Part shown: in pieces, positions 41,436 through 53,616 of the stretch
Position numbering within the stretch: the stretch's first letter is position 1
How the letters are laid out: every line of letters starts with the position of its first letter
DNA from: Coptis chinensis
Taxonomy: Eukaryota; Streptophyta; Magnoliopsida; Ranunculales; Ranunculaceae
Assembly: GCA_015680905.1 (NCBI GenBank)
Contig: CM027380.1
Location: forward strand, 38,432,001 to 38,496,000
Length of the DNA: 64,000 nt
Reading direction: 5' to 3'
Position numbers and translations under genes: made by a program
Notes under the pieces: generated by a model
What the model saw: the letters and a program-made list of their open reading frames with translations, nothing else
Told to the model about the DNA's origin: nothing
Database searches by the model: none

Positions 41436-42956
41436 TGATAAAGATAAAAATTGATAATTTTACTTATGAATAAATCGATGAAACTCTTAACGTAAGTAAA
41501 CTAAAACTAATCTATGTGCCTATATTTTATCAAAGATTCTACTCTCAATCCTATGAGATATAGTGGAGTAGGAAGTTCGTTCCACTCCTAGTCCTTCCGC
41601 ATGTTAATGTTCTCTAAGTATAAGTACTTTTGACACTAAAGTCTAATGAGAGATTTACGAAGTGGTAACTAGACTACGATGCAACTACCCACAAGATGCA
41701 ATTAGTCGATTATCAAAATAACTATGGTTATGCTACGTTGATTCGATGATAAGGAGTTAGAGGGGGATTGATTCCACCTTAACTCCACTTAATCCTATTA
41801 AAGACGAATCGTCGAAATCCGACTTGAACTGCTTCGCAGAACAATTGGTTCTTCCTAATCCCTAATTACACATGGCATTTCTACCAATTCATAATTAGCA
41901 TGTGAACGATTAAACCCATTCTCATGGTGAACTAATCGTTTCTAGAGTGGAAAGGAAATTACGACGACTCTACGATAATCGGAATCAAGCTTTCATCAAG
42001 GCTTCTTGACCCCCTCTAATGGAGGTTTAGCCGAGAATCATTATGTAATCATTTTCGATTAAAATATAACTAAACATAATATAAAGAATTGAATTTACTA
42101 ATCTAAATTAAACAATAATTAAAATCTAATTAATAACTAAGAATTGAATAACAAGTAATAAATGAAATCAGATCTAACACAAATGTAAATGACAAGAATC
42201 GAAATTAACAAACTAGCTATTTTATTAATCAAACTAATTAAGAGTAATGATTCTAAGAGTTTAATCTAAAACAAGAATTGGATTTGAAACTAAACTTAAT
42301 TAAAAACAATTAAATCTAGATCTAGAAGCTATTCTAATGGCTACTTTCTATTCTAAGCTACTTTTATTTTCTAACCTCCTATCTACCATTAACAAAGAGC
42401 TAAGCTTTGGTTTTTATACTTTCAGATCCAAAAATCGTGCATGGGCTTGGAGCCATGGTTTGGGCCAGAGAATCAGGCCCAAAACCCAATTCTTTCAGTC
42501 CAAAAAGGCCTCTTCAGCTGCAGTTGGCTTCAACAGAATTTTTCGTCCACTTCTGCTCCTCTGATTGGATCACCGCTTAGACCTTTGGAAAGCTCTTTCC
42601 GAGACGGTCGTTTTGACATAAGATAGGCCCCATTCCGAGGTCTGAGTCCAAATATACAGCCTTCGGAAGTTCTGCTGACTTGTGTGATGTTTCTGCCCGC
42701 GTCGACTTTTCAGCCTTTGACCGGGCTTTAGAAAGGCTTTGTTTTCTTGAAACTTGGCCTTTAATCACGGAACTCGTTAGTAACCGACCTTTGCTCCTTT
42801 ATCTCGCTAAAGTGGCACATTTCTGCACATAATGGACTTTGAAGCCTGAAATGCATAAAAACACGTAATCAGTGTTAACTCTTAATTATTACTCATAATA
42901 TTGGTCTAATAGTATGACTGTTACAGGGTTAAAACTACAGTTTTGGGCTCTTATCA
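41436..42956 (-). repeat. E2 5' LTR (1,521 bp)
   Basis: Pairs with 30334-31849. A TATA-like gtataaaaacc lies at complement 42409-42419. Followed on the plus side by the target duplicate tgtcc (42957-42961). Confidence 0.95.
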
Positions 42957-43095
42957 TGTCCACTTTTTCCTAAACTCTTACACCGATATAAGTTTAAAAA
43001 CTTAGAAATTAATACATATTCTATATTCTTTATCTCCAGTTCACGTAGTTTACAATAAATCTTCATCACATTCATCTTTATCCCTCTCTTCCTCC

Positions 43096-43332
43096 ATGTC
43101 CATCATGAAGCGCTTGACACCAAAACCAATTCAAAAAAAGTTTTTGAATGAAATCTTTGATGGAGAGACCTGCAATCCATGTAAAGATAGAATACAAAAT
43201 ATTACCAATGATCTCATACAACATGGTCCTATTTATGAAAAACAAATAAATAATTGGTTAAAAAACAAGAGAACTAATTTGAAAAGAAAACAAAAAGATA
43301 TGGTCACATGCCCAGAAGAAGCAAACAAGTGA
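43096..43332 (+). CDS. Small homeodomain-like ORF inside the Helitron
   Basis: 78 codons, MSIMKRLTPKPIQKKFLNEI onward. The spacing fits a homeodomain: QKKFLNEIF (helix 1), CNPCKDRIQNITNDL (helix 2), then EKQINNWLKNKRTNLKRKQ for the recognition helix (the family pattern is V/I-x2-W-F/L-x-N-x-R) and a basic end. It lies about 140 bp downstream of the E2 target site, in the 5' part of the Helitron and upstream of the replicase-like sequence. Further basic peptide-like sequence follows an intron-like stretch near 43508. It could be a captured host homeobox exon or a DNA-binding domain belonging to the element. The homeodomain call is from the pattern only. Confidence 0.5.
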   Translation: MSIMKRLTPKPIQKKFLNEIFDGETCNPCKDRIQNITNDLIQHGPIYEKQINNWLKNKRTNLKRKQKDMVTCPEEANK

Positions 43333-43699
43333 AGTATGTATGCTTTTATAGATTGAATTCTAAAGCTTGGAAGTAAACTCTACCTTATGTTGTCTATGTA
43401 CAGAAATTAGTAGCCCTTTCTATTTTGAAGATTAAACAAATTGTTTCTGCATTTATTGGGCTACAGACTCCTTTTTTGATCAAGTAATTTTTTTTGTTGT
43501 TGTACAGCAACGAAGGAAAAGGCTGGAAAGAAGACGAAAATAAATCCATCTGGCAAGATTAATCCAAAAAAAAAAAAAAAAAAAACAGAGGTATGATCAA
43601 AATATCACATAATTTACCTTTTAGTTTATTATTTGTGATTGATTAAAATTTTTAAACAGTTATTACTAAAGAAAGATCTAGAGAACGACGGTTTAAATG

Positions 43700-44954
43700 A
43701 AGTCAAATATTAAGAAATAAGAGACTTGGTATTTCTCCAAATCAGTTCCATTCATATCAACTGGATGATGTTGATATACATGACGACAATTACCTCTCAC
43801 AGATTAGTGGGACTGATTCTGAAGATGATGATGTCAATGATTTTAAACCAGAAGTGCCATGTATTTGTGATTTGGAAGTTTCACATACAAGTAAGTGTTC
43901 TGACATTAAATTATACCATATTGCTATTTTAGTGTATGCAATAAAATAATCTAATAATTGTTTTGCAGGAAGTTGTTTTGAGCCTTTAGATATTGGTTGT
44001 CCAACTTCAATATGTTCTCATTGTGGAGCTATTGTCTGGTATGAAGAAAGGAATGATATGAGCAAAAAACCTACAAATCCTAAATTCTCAATATGTTGTC
44101 AGAACGGCAAGGTTCAATTGCCTCTTCTAAAAGAAACTCCTGAATTTTTGAGAAATCTATTGGATTGCAAAGCTGGACATAAATCTTCAAATTACATGGA
44201 AAACATCAGCATCTACAACTCCATTTTTGCGTTCACATCCACTGGTGGTGCAGTACAGAGTTCAATTAACGATGGAAAGGGGCCCTTTGTTTATAAAATA
44301 AAAGGACAAAATCACCATAAAATAGGAACTTTGGTTCCACCGGAAGGAGGCGTCCAAGGTTTGCACAGTTGTACATACATAATACAGAAAATGAAGTCTC
44401 ACACAGGTTGAACTCACTCAGTAAGAAAATTGTAAAGAAGAGGGCAAGAGACGAGTTAGATCCTAGAATTGTTCAAGGACCGATAGATATGTTGAATGTT
44501 ACCAACAAACTCACTGAGACTTACAAAATGGCAAGGGATAGATTTAAAGAATGTCATGTAGCAGACATTAGCATAAAACTGATTAATAGAAGACAAAAAG
44601 ATGGAAGACTTTATAATTTACCATCATCAACAGAGATTGTTGGTTTAATTGTTGGTAATGGTGATGAATTTAATGAGCACAGAGATGTTATTGTGGACAA
44701 GAAAGGATTTGGATTGAAGAGAATCAATGAATTACTTCCAAGTTTCATGGCAATGCAATATCCACTTTTGTTCCCCCATGCTGAAGATGGATATAGAATT
44801 AACATTCCATATAGAAACAATAAAGTAGTTGGAAAAAGAAAAAATATTAGCATGAGAGAATTTTATGCTTTTAGATTGCAACTGAAACACAATGAAGGCC
44901 AAACTGTGGTTCGTGGAAAGAAGTTGAGACAACAGTTTTGTGTAGATTCTTATA
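43700..44954 (+). pseudogene. Helitron replicase/helicase N-terminal region, truncated
   Basis: Start of the Rep/helicase polyprotein (Helitron-like N domain). An upstream exon reads DDVDIHDDNYLSQISGTDSE, then VPCICDLEVSHT, followed by a gt/ag intron (about 43891-43968). Next come PLDIGCPTSICSHCGAIVWY with a CxxC, FSICCQNGKVQLP, LLKETPEFLRNLLD and IYNSIFAFTSTGGAV. A one-base shift near 44360 leads to QLYIHNTENEVSHRL, then GNGDEFNEHRDVIVDKK and MAMQYPLLFPHAEDGY. The reading ends at 44954 at the E3 LTR (last residues RQQFCVDSY). The HUH nuclease and helicase parts are absent. Confidence 0.85.
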
Positions 44955-46427
44955 TGATAAGAGCCCAAAACTGTAGTTTTAACCCTGTAACAGTCATACT
45001 TTTAGACCAATTATGTGAGTAATAATTAAGAGTTAACACTGATTACGTGTTTTTATGCATTTCAGGTTTCAAAGTCCATTATGTGCAGAAATGTGCCACT
45101 TTAGCGAGATAAAGGAGAAAAGGTCGGTTACTAAGGAGTTCCGTGATTAAAGGCCAAGATTCAAGAAGACAAAGCCTTTCTAAAGCCCGGTCAAAAGCTG
45201 AAAAGTCGACGCGGGCAGAAACAGCACACAAGTCAGCAGAATTTCCGTAGGCCGTATCTTTGGACTCAGACGTCGGAATGGGACCTACCTTATGTCAAAA
45301 CGACCGGCTCGGAAAGAGCTTTCCAATGGTTTAAGACTTGACCCAATAAGAGGAGCAAAAGTGGACGAAAAGTCTATTGAAGACAACTGCAGCTGAAGAG
45401 GGCTTTTTGGACTGAAAGAATTGGGTTTTGGGCCTGATTCTCTGGCCCAAAACATGGCTCCAAGCCCATGCACGATTTTTGGATCTGAAAGTATAAAAAC
45501 CAAAGCTTAACTCTTTGTTAATGGTAGCTAGTTAGACCTAAAAAATATATATAATTCTAGATCTAGTTTTCAGTAGAGTAATTAAGTTTAAGTTCCAATT
45601 TCAATTCTTGTTTTAGATTAAGTCTTGAATCATTGTTCTTGATTGATTAGATAAATAAAATAGTTATTTTTATCAATTTCGATTTTTGTCATTTCAATTT
45701 ATAGATCTAATTTTAATTCTTGTTGATTATCATTTTGTAGTTTAAGTAGATTGAAACATTGTTAGTTAAATTAGTTAAGTTAGAATTTTAATATGATGTG
45801 TAGTTATAATTCAATGGGAAATGATGGGTTGATAACTCAAGGCTAAAACCTCCATTAGAGGGGTTGATGAAGCCTTGATGAAAACTTAGTGGTATAGTGT
45901 AGACGCGTTGTAGAATCTATTCCACTCTAGAAGGTCTTGATTCGCCATGAGAATGGGTGGACGACCTCACATGCTAGTTAGTATTTGGTAGAGATGCCAT
46001 GAACACTAGGGATTAGAACTCGAAATTCTTGCCGTAAAAACGTGAGAATTTCGAGATACAAGAATCTATGCTAGGTTATTAAGTTGGATTCGAGGTGGAT
46101 TCAATTCCCTTCTAATCCTTTATCTAGATTAAAAAACAATCATATTTCCATAGCATTCGTAGTTTAAATTCAACATAATCAATTTTATATTGTATCGTAG
46201 TATAACACCCTTCGTAAAGCTCTCATTAGACTTAAGACCGATTAATTAGATTAGAAAACATTCCATGCTAGAGAACTAGGAGTGGAACGAATTTGTTACT
46301 CCACTCTATTTCGAAAGAATTGAGAGTAGAAACTTTGATAAATATAGACACGTAAATAGTTTTAGTTTACTTACGTTTTGAGTTCATCGTTCATTTCGTA
46401 GATAAATTATTCATTTTATGTTTATCA
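44955..46427 (+). repeat. E3 5' LTR (1,473 bp)
   Basis: Starts TGATAAGAGCCCAAAACTG and ends TTTATGTTTATCA; nearly identical by eye to 58307-59783. A TATA-like gtataaaaacc lies at 45491-45501. The first 550 bp or so match the LTR of E2 and E4; the rest does not closely match E4. Confidence 0.95.
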
Positions 46428-46429
46428 AA

Positions 46430-46446
46430 TGGCGCCGCTGCCATCT
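46430..46446 (+). other. E3 primer binding site (tRNA-Asp-like)
   Basis: tggcgccgctgccatct, two bases (aa) after the LTR end, identical to the E2 site. Confidence 0.82.
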
Positions 46447-47063
46447 TAGTTTCACTTTAGCATTGTTTTCATAGTATAATTAGTCATTTTTAAGTCCCAT
46501 TAAACCCACCCACCCTTGTTTGATTCATACTGTGGTTGTCCGTTTCAGCGTTGAAAAGCTCCTCAAAAATATACACGCTGACGATCATCGCTTCCTATCC
46601 GGCGCATTCTACCAAAAAGCCTAGAACCTTGAGCGCAACCCGCCCGAAAACACTGGAACTTCAAGTTACACTGAGCGACCATTCTAAGTGAAGCGCACCC
46701 GCATACTAAGCTAAATTTTCCGATTTCTACAGTTTGTTTTGAACTTCAATTTTTAAGTTTTTCAGTGTTCTAACTTGTTATTTACACCTTTGAACACACG
46801 TAAACAAGACACTATTCATAAGCGAAAGCAAGGACGCTTATCGTATTCCTTTCTTCCATACCTCGCATCTCCAGTTAGATGTTTATACTAAAATATCAAG
46901 ATTGTTTGGAGTGTTGTCGTGTTTAGACTTAGACTTGCATGAGATTAAGGTGCAGTCGGACAAAACACCGAACGTAATTAACCGTCGGCGTCAACAAACA
47001 AATCTATCGAGTATACCAATCACTACACCTCTAGCTACTATTCCACCAACCACACCTGACATA
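46447..47063 (+). other. E3 leader
   Basis: Noncoding leader before gag. It contains gagcgcaacccgccc (about 46630) with aacactggaacttcaa, and gaagcgcacccgc (about 46690), the GC-rich phrases also found before ORF4. Confidence 0.6.
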
Positions 47064-48491
47064 ATGGCTGAAGAAAGAGAGACTCCTCTCTCCGATTTTT
47101 ACAAATCCTTGAGCGATAGCCCTAAATCTTGCATCGTTCTAGTAGCGAGACCCGGTGGGGATTTTCGAATTCCCCAAACATATTTAATTTGTTACCCGTT
47201 TTCCATGGTTTAGACCATGAAAAACCTTATCAACACATGCGTAGGATTGAACAAGTCCTTACAACATTCCATCATCCTACGGTTGGTACGGAACAGATTA
47301 AACTGAGGCTATTTCCTTTCACCTTAGCCGATAAGGCATCGTCTTGGTTAACTGCCCAAGCGCCTAACTCTGTGGACTCGTGGGCTAAACTTGTTCAGCT
47401 GTTTATGGAACATTTTTACCCACCCCTAAAGACGGATGAGATGCTTTCCAAGATTCATTTTTTCCGACAAAATCCTCATGAATCATTTTCTGAGGCTTGG
47501 AATCGTTTCACCGATCTGCTTATAGAGTGTCCACACCATAACTTAGCAAAAGACACGTTAGTTCGTGCCTTTTTCAAAGGACTTCAACATCACCATAAAG
47601 AAGTCCTTGACATAATGAATGGGGGTAGTTTCCTAAGTAAAGGAGCCTCGAGGCTTACAAATTTTAGAAGATCAAACTAAACGAAATAACAATTGGGGGG
47701 TAGTGATGATATCCCCCGCTCTGTTAGTTCTTCTTCAACAGTTAAGGCCGCCGGTATGTTTGAGATGAAACCCGATCTAGAACTTAAAAATTTAATCGAA
47801 TCTCTAAATAAAAAGGTTGAGGCTATTTCTTACAGCAACAAAAGCCTATCCCCGTCATGAATGTCAACTCCAACCCATGTAATGTCCGTTTGAGTCCCGA
47901 GCACCACTGAATCTTATTGTCCTCTAAGCCTATGAACAACAACAATTAGAGCAAGACAATGTTTGCTCCATTAATAGCTATCCTATTCCTAATGCCCCAT
48001 GGAGACAACATCCCAACTTTAGTTGGCTTAAACAATCAACAAGTTTCACCTCCGGGGTTCAATAACCAAAATGTTAGGCAAAAGCAAACAACTATAATCA
48101 AGCTCCACCTAGGCAGGGACGGGGACAAAGTCAGGGAAATTATAATAATTATAACAACCAAGCACAACCACAACAAGGTTTAGCACAAGGTCAGGGTAAT
48201 TATAATAGTTATAATACCAATAGAGGTATCATTCCGGTTAACAATAGTAACTATCACAACCCACCCATAAATAATCAGCAGAGATAGTTCGGTCGCACCA
48301 CCGTGACTACTACACCATCACATCTGGATCGTATAGACGCCTTTATACAGGTTACCCAACAACTTTTCCAATCAATGACTCAATCAAACCAACAGATCTT
48401 ACAATCCATAAATCAGGGCATACAACAGTTAGCCCAAGAGAAAGCCCAACCAAAAGGCGTGTTTCGGGACAAAAGCGATACCAAACCTTAA
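47064..48491 (+). pseudogene. E3 gag, interrupted
   Basis: Begins MAEERETPLSDFYKSLS at 47064; a shift near 47140 leads to the core frame (47129-47680: LPVFHGLDHEKPYQHMRRIE, LFPFTLADKASSWL, HFYPPLKTDEMLSKIH). The zinc-knuckle region near 47870-47920 is broken (serine/proline/glutamate/histidine remain but the cysteines are displaced). The Q/N-rich tail is readable to 48491 with shifts (QSMTQSNQQILQSINQGIQQ). Confidence 0.85.
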
Positions 48492-48589
48492 AACAAAGAA
48501 ACCACACCTTTGAGGTAAACGGTAATACTAGTACGGAAACTACAATCGTAGGTGACCTTAATGCCATCACCACTCTCCGCTCTGGAAGA

Positions 48590-49408
48590 GTGGTTGATAA
48601 CAAAGTAACTATGCCTATAGTTACCCCATCAGTACTCCCTACACCGGATATCGAACTAGATACCGAAGTAGAAACTGAAGAGCCTACCACTGTAGAGGTA
48701 CCAGTTAAACAACAAACAAAGAAACAGAAAGCCAAGGTTACACATCAAGTCGAGCCATACGCTAAATATAGAGCGAAACCACCATTCCCTCATAAGTTAG
48801 CCATGCTAACTAGGGATACAAACTTTGAGGAGATTAGGAACGTTTTCAAGAATCTAACGATAAACCTTCCTTTTCTCGAAGCTATTAAAAAGCTACCTAA
48901 CCACGCTAAGTTTCTTAAAGAGTTGTGCACTACTAGGCGTAAGACCAACATACCTAAAGACGCCTTTCTAACTGAACAGTTCCCAACTTTATCCGAAAAT
49001 AATGGAATTGTTAAATACAAGGACCTTGGTCGTCCTACTGTAAAATGCACCTTAGGAGATTCCCACACGACGACCGCTTTATTAGACCTGGGGGCGAGTG
49101 TTAACTTACTCCCGTATTACTTGTATAAACAAATAGGTCTACAGGAAATGCAACCTACAAAAATAACGCGTTGCAATTAGCGGACAGTCAATTAAGTATC
49201 CTAAGGGTGTAGTGGAAAACGTGCTTGTTAAGGTTCGGATTTTTACTATCTTGCTGATTTTGTTATCCTCGATCTGAGGTCGTCAACTAACGACTCTGTA
49301 TGCCGATCATCTTAGGGTGCCCCTTCTTGGCAATTGCCAACGACTTATAAATTGCGCGATGGTAAGATGTCCTTATCTTTTGGCCATCTTACGGTTGAGG
49401 TAAATGTT
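48590..49408 (+). pseudogene. E3 protease region
   Basis: 48590-49180 includes the linker FLEAIKKLPNHAKFLKELCT and active-site LLDLGASVNLLPY, then a shift after MQPTKIT (about 49165). The rest of the domain is traceable only in pieces to 49408 (ILGCPFLAI-like and a final LSFGHLTVEV-like stretch). A near copy of the E2 protease. Confidence 0.85.
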
Positions 49409-49413
49409 TTAAA

Positions 49414-51487
49414 ATGATGAAACAGTTACCAGATTCGTCTATAGATGGGGAGGTTAGCAAGATCGAGAGCTTAGCTCAAGATTATTTTAACAACACGTTT
49501 CCCGAAAACAATATGTACAAATTCCTTTCTTTTGGAATTTCAGATTTTGTAAATGACTCCTACTTAGAGGAAGTCAACACCATCCTTGAGTCCACACTAA
49601 TTGTAGACCCTTCGGTTGCTCCATATATTGAATATGAAGACTTGCTACCTAAGCAAGTATTCATTATGCAAAATGAGGACCCTGACGAAACATCTATTGA
49701 TTTTCCTTCCACCCCAGTGCTTAAACCTCTTCCCCCGGAGTTAAAATATATTCAACTTGATCCGGATGGTAATCATCCGATAATTATATCTTCTCTGTTA
49801 TCTAAGAATGAAGAGACACGTTTAATTCGGGTGATTAGGGAACATCGGTCGGCGATTGGTTGGTCCCTAGCCGACATTAAGGGAATTGACCCTAATGTTT
49901 GCACTCATCGTATCCATTTGGAGGATAACGCGAAGACTTCTCGTGAACCTCAGCGTCGCTTGAACCCTACCATGAAAGAGGTGGTTAGGGAAGAAGTCTT
50001 ACGATTACTCGATGCGGGTATCATATACCCAATCTCTGATAGCGAATGGGTAAGCCCCATTCATGTAGTTCCTAAGAAATCGGGAGTTACCATGGTACAT
50101 AATGGGAAGGGTGACTATGTTATCACACAAGGTCTTATGAAATGGAGGATCTGTATTGATTATAGACGTTTAAATGCTATGACATGAAAGGATCACTTTC
50201 CATTACCTTTTATAGATCAAATGCTCGAACGCCTAGCTAGTCATGCTTTTTATTGTTTTCTGGATGGCTACTCAGGCTATTTTCAGATTATTATTGATAT
50301 TGATGACCAAGAAAAGACTACCTTCATATGTCCCTTTGGAACGTATGCCTATAAATGAATGCCTTTTGTCCTTTGTAATGCTCATGGTACCTTCCAGCGG
50401 TGTATGCTTCATATATTTAGTGACATGGTAGAGCACTTTATGGAAGTTTTCATGGATGATTTTTCTATCTATGGAGACTCCTTCACAGACTGTTTGTCTA
50501 ACCTGTCTAAGGTTTTGACGGTGTGAAGAAAAGAGCCTCGTTTTAAACTGGGAAAAGTGTCATTTCATGGTGAAAAAGGGCATAGTACTAGGTCACATCG
50601 TATCTAGTGATGGCATCGAAGTAGATAAGGCCAAACTAGATAAAATAGTGACCCTACCTAAACCACGGACTGTCCGTGATATTAGAGCCTTTCTAGGCCA
50701 TACAGGTTTTTATAGGCGATTTATTAAAGACTTCTCGAAAATAGCTAGGCCTTTCACTAATCTGCTTTTGAAAGATGCAATCTTTGATTTTAATTTTAAC
50801 TGTACGCAGGCTTTTGAAACTTTAAAAGCCGCCCTAACCTCTGCACTAATTATACAGCCTCCCGATTGGTCTAAACCTTTCGAACTCATGTGTGATGCTA
50901 GTGACTATGCAGTTAGTGCAGTCTTGGGACAAAAACTAGATAATAAGTCCACTGTTATTTATTATGCTAGTAAAACCTTAAACGATGCTCAACGGAATTA
51001 TTCAACTACCGAAAAAGAATTCTTAGCTGTCATTTATGCTTTAGATAAGTTTCGTCCTTATCTTGTTGGTTCTAAAACTTTAGTTTACACGGACCATGCA
51101 GCCCTTAAGTACCTTCTTGCAAAGAAGGATGCTAAGCAGAGATTAATCCGATGGATCCTTCTCCTACAAGAGTTCACATTAGAAATAAAGGACAAAAGAG
51201 GGGTCAAAAACGTAGTTGCCGACCACTTATCTAGACTCACAAACGACGATCAGAGTGATTTTGAGTCCATACCGGACTATTTTCTTGATGAGCATCTGTA
51301 TGCGATTTTTTCAGCACCATGGTATGATGACATTGTAAATTATTTAGCAGCTGATGTTATGCCTTATAATTGGTCAAGAAATGAACGTAAGAAGTTCTTG
51401 GCCAAAGTTAAGTTATACTATTGGGATGAGCCATACCTTTTTAAGTATTGTGCGGATCAGATTATTCGTCGTTGTATTCCCCAGTGA
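49414..51487 (+). pseudogene. E3 reverse transcriptase and RNase H
   Basis: 49414-50187 holds the linker and the N-terminal RT (WVSPIHVVPKKSG, RICIDYRRLNAMT), ending at TGA 50185-50187 where CGA (Arg) is expected. The palm continues with FLDGYSGYFQ, FGTYAYK, another TGA at 50356-50358, then VFMDDFSIYGDS. A shift near 50525 precedes the frame 50567-51487, which holds the end of RT ([20 protein letters not shown]) and RNase H ([15 protein letters not shown], tail [10 protein letters not shown]). The catalytic aspartates are still visible, but the two premature stops and the shift abolish the product. Confidence 0.9.
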
Positions 51488-52609
51488 GAATATAATGAAG
51501 TTCTATCATTCTGCCATGACAAAGAGTGTGGTGGCCATTTTAGTGGGATGAAAACAGCCGCTAAAGTTCTTTAATGTGGATTTTATTGGCCTACCATTTT
51601 TAAGGATGCCCAAGTGCATTGCAAGACGTGTATTCGTTGCCAACAACTTGGGGCGAATCACTTAAACGTAATATGATGCCATTAAATCCAATCTTGATAG
51701 TAGAAATTTTTGGCGTTTGGGGCATTGATTTCATGGGTCCCTTCCGGTTTCCCACGGTTTCATTTATATTCTAGTTGCCGTGGACTACGTCTAAATGGAT
51801 AGAGGCCCTAGCTTGCCGTAGCAATGACCATAAGACCGTTGTATTTTTTATTAAAGAATATATTTTCTGTCGGTTTGGCATTCCTAAAGCCATCATTAGT
51901 GATGGTGGAACACATTTTTGAGTTGTTGCATCCATCCCTAGTGAAAAAGTATGGAGTTACACACAAAGTAGCAACTCCTTATCATCCACAAATTAGCGGA
52001 CAAGTAGAAGTTTCTAATAGGGAAATCAAAAAGATTTTAGAAACAACTGTAAACCCTGATAGGAAAGACTGGTCGAAGCATCTATCGGATGCCTTATGGG
52101 CGTATGGAACTGCTTTCAAAACTCCTATAGGTATGTCTCCCTTTAGACTTGTATTTGGGAAACCATGTCATTTGCCCGTTGAATTAGAGCACCGTGCTTT
52201 ATGGGCTATAAAAAGCCTTAACTTCAATATTGATGAGGCAGGTGTCAAACACAAATTGCAATTGAATGAGCTTGAAGAAATTCGTAGCGATTCTTACGAT
52301 CTCGTGAAGGATTATAAAGCTAACATGAAACGTGTTCATGATAAGCAAATCTTGCGCAAAGAGTTTGTGGTCGGTCAAAAGGTCTTGCTTTACAACTCCC
52401 GTCTACATATTTTCCCAGGGAAACTAAAAACCCGTTGGTCTGGTCCTTTTCTGGTTACTGAAGTCACCCCTTACAGGGCAATCACCTTGGTAAATCCCAA
52501 TGACAACAGTACCTTTCAAGTTAATGGTCAACGGTTAAAACATTTTCACGAACTTCTGCCCCCTGATGTAGAGGAAGTCCTTTTACAGGACCCTGTCTAT
52601 GAGGATTGA
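51488..52609 (+). pseudogene. E3 integrase
   Basis: Zinc-binding and catalytic start (51488-51900) are broken by shifts: GIDFMGPF is readable at about 51721, but [12 protein letters not shown] sequence at about 51896 has lost the usual asparagine (GAT GGT GGA). The frame 51824-52609 has [17 protein letters not shown] with the glutamate, [40 protein letters not shown] and a terminus [13 protein letters not shown]. Clearly the same integrase type as E1. Confidence 0.88.
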
Positions 52610-53616
52610 CCTTTGTCATTGGTGTACTTCCTTCCACTTCCATATAGTGGTAAGTGCACCATTCAGGTAACCGGGCCCTCCCTAGGGAGTGTGTGGCTGT
52701 AAGTACCAGAACCTAAGTCCACGGTTAACATAATTCACGTTTTCCACTTTTGCATGTTTTCTCGGTTTTGGAGTCATGTTCCTCTATGGGGTGAATTATG
52801 TATTTATTGTTTTTCATTTTTCTTATAATAAACTAATAAAAAAAAATAAATAATAATAAAAAAATTTAATAATAGAAATAACAATCCAACAAGTCTTGGG
52901 GATCTGACTTTAAACGACCCACATTAGAACAAATTTTGTGTTTAAAACTTTGTTTGGGGGTGGGCAATCAATCTTTCCATCTGGATTGCCCGAACTTTCC
53001 ATTTGTGTTGCTTAGGCCCATTACTTGTAGTTCAATAGGGTTGACGTTATCTTAAACTTAGATTCCTTCGTTCGCATAACTTACGTCACACACGCACTTC
53101 GAGGTATTTTCCACCTTCTTATACGTCACCCATGGTTGGAATTGAGTGTTTTATGGATCATTGAATTGGAAATTCTCTACTGATCATTTCCATAACTCAT
53201 TAAGCCAAAATCGGACCCGATAGAAGTGCCAAATTGAATTTGAAATTAGCGAAAAATTGGAAAACTTCGAATTCAAATTGGGCTTGGGCCCAAACCCGCG
53301 ACGCGCCGTCGCGTCTCCTCTCCCTTCCCAAAACACCGCGGTTCTTTCCCTTTCAATCCCGCCCGGTTACCAAGTTTAAATCAAACCTTGAACACCAAAA
53401 TAAAAAAAAAAGAGAGAGAAAGAAAAACCTAACTATACCCACGCCAAGAAAATCAAATCCAACTAAAATCTTCTCTAAACCATTACCACCACCACCCCAA
53501 CTCCGAAAACAGCCACCAATTCAAGTAACCACCGCCACCACCACCGTTTTTAGTTGTTTTTCTTCAAACTTCGCCTCCCCACAGTCTACAAAACCATTAG
53601 TTGTCTCGAAACTTCA
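52610..53616 (+). other. E3 spacer between integrase and env-like ORF
   Basis: Noncoding, about 1 kb. A polypurine-tract-like motif (tttgtttgggggtgggc) lies at 52949-52965. A pyrimidine- and CCACC-rich stretch before the env-like start (about 53480-53600) could be a leader. Confidence 0.6.

Larger units (their letters stand above)
30334..42956 (-). mobile_element. E2: non-autonomous Athila-type element with gag-protease but no RT/RNase H/integrase, 12.6 kb
   Basis: Minus-strand LTR retrotransposon. LTRs at 30334-31849 and 41436-42956; perfect target duplication tgtcc at 30329-30333 and 42957-42961. In element order: tRNA-Asp-like primer site, gag with zinc knuckle, protease, an ORF replacing pol, an env-like ORF, ORF4, a 3' noncoding module, the polypurine tract and the 3' LTR. 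No RT, RNase H or integrase motif was found in any frame between protease and env-like ORF. The U3 half of the LTR matches E3 and E4, so E2 probably moves with enzymes from E3-type relatives. Confidence 0.92.
30262..44954 (+). mobile_element. Helitron split by E2 and truncated by E3
   Basis: Rolling-circle element recognised by its replicase/helicase N-terminal coding sequence at 43700-44954. The probable 5' end lies at about 30262-30300. E2 occupies 30334-42956 with an exact 5-bp duplication, so the host sequence resumes without loss at 42957. The coding region stops abruptly at 44954 where the E3 5' LTR begins. The remaining Helitron (Rep catalytic and helicase parts, 3' end) is not in the window. 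Confidence 0.6.
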
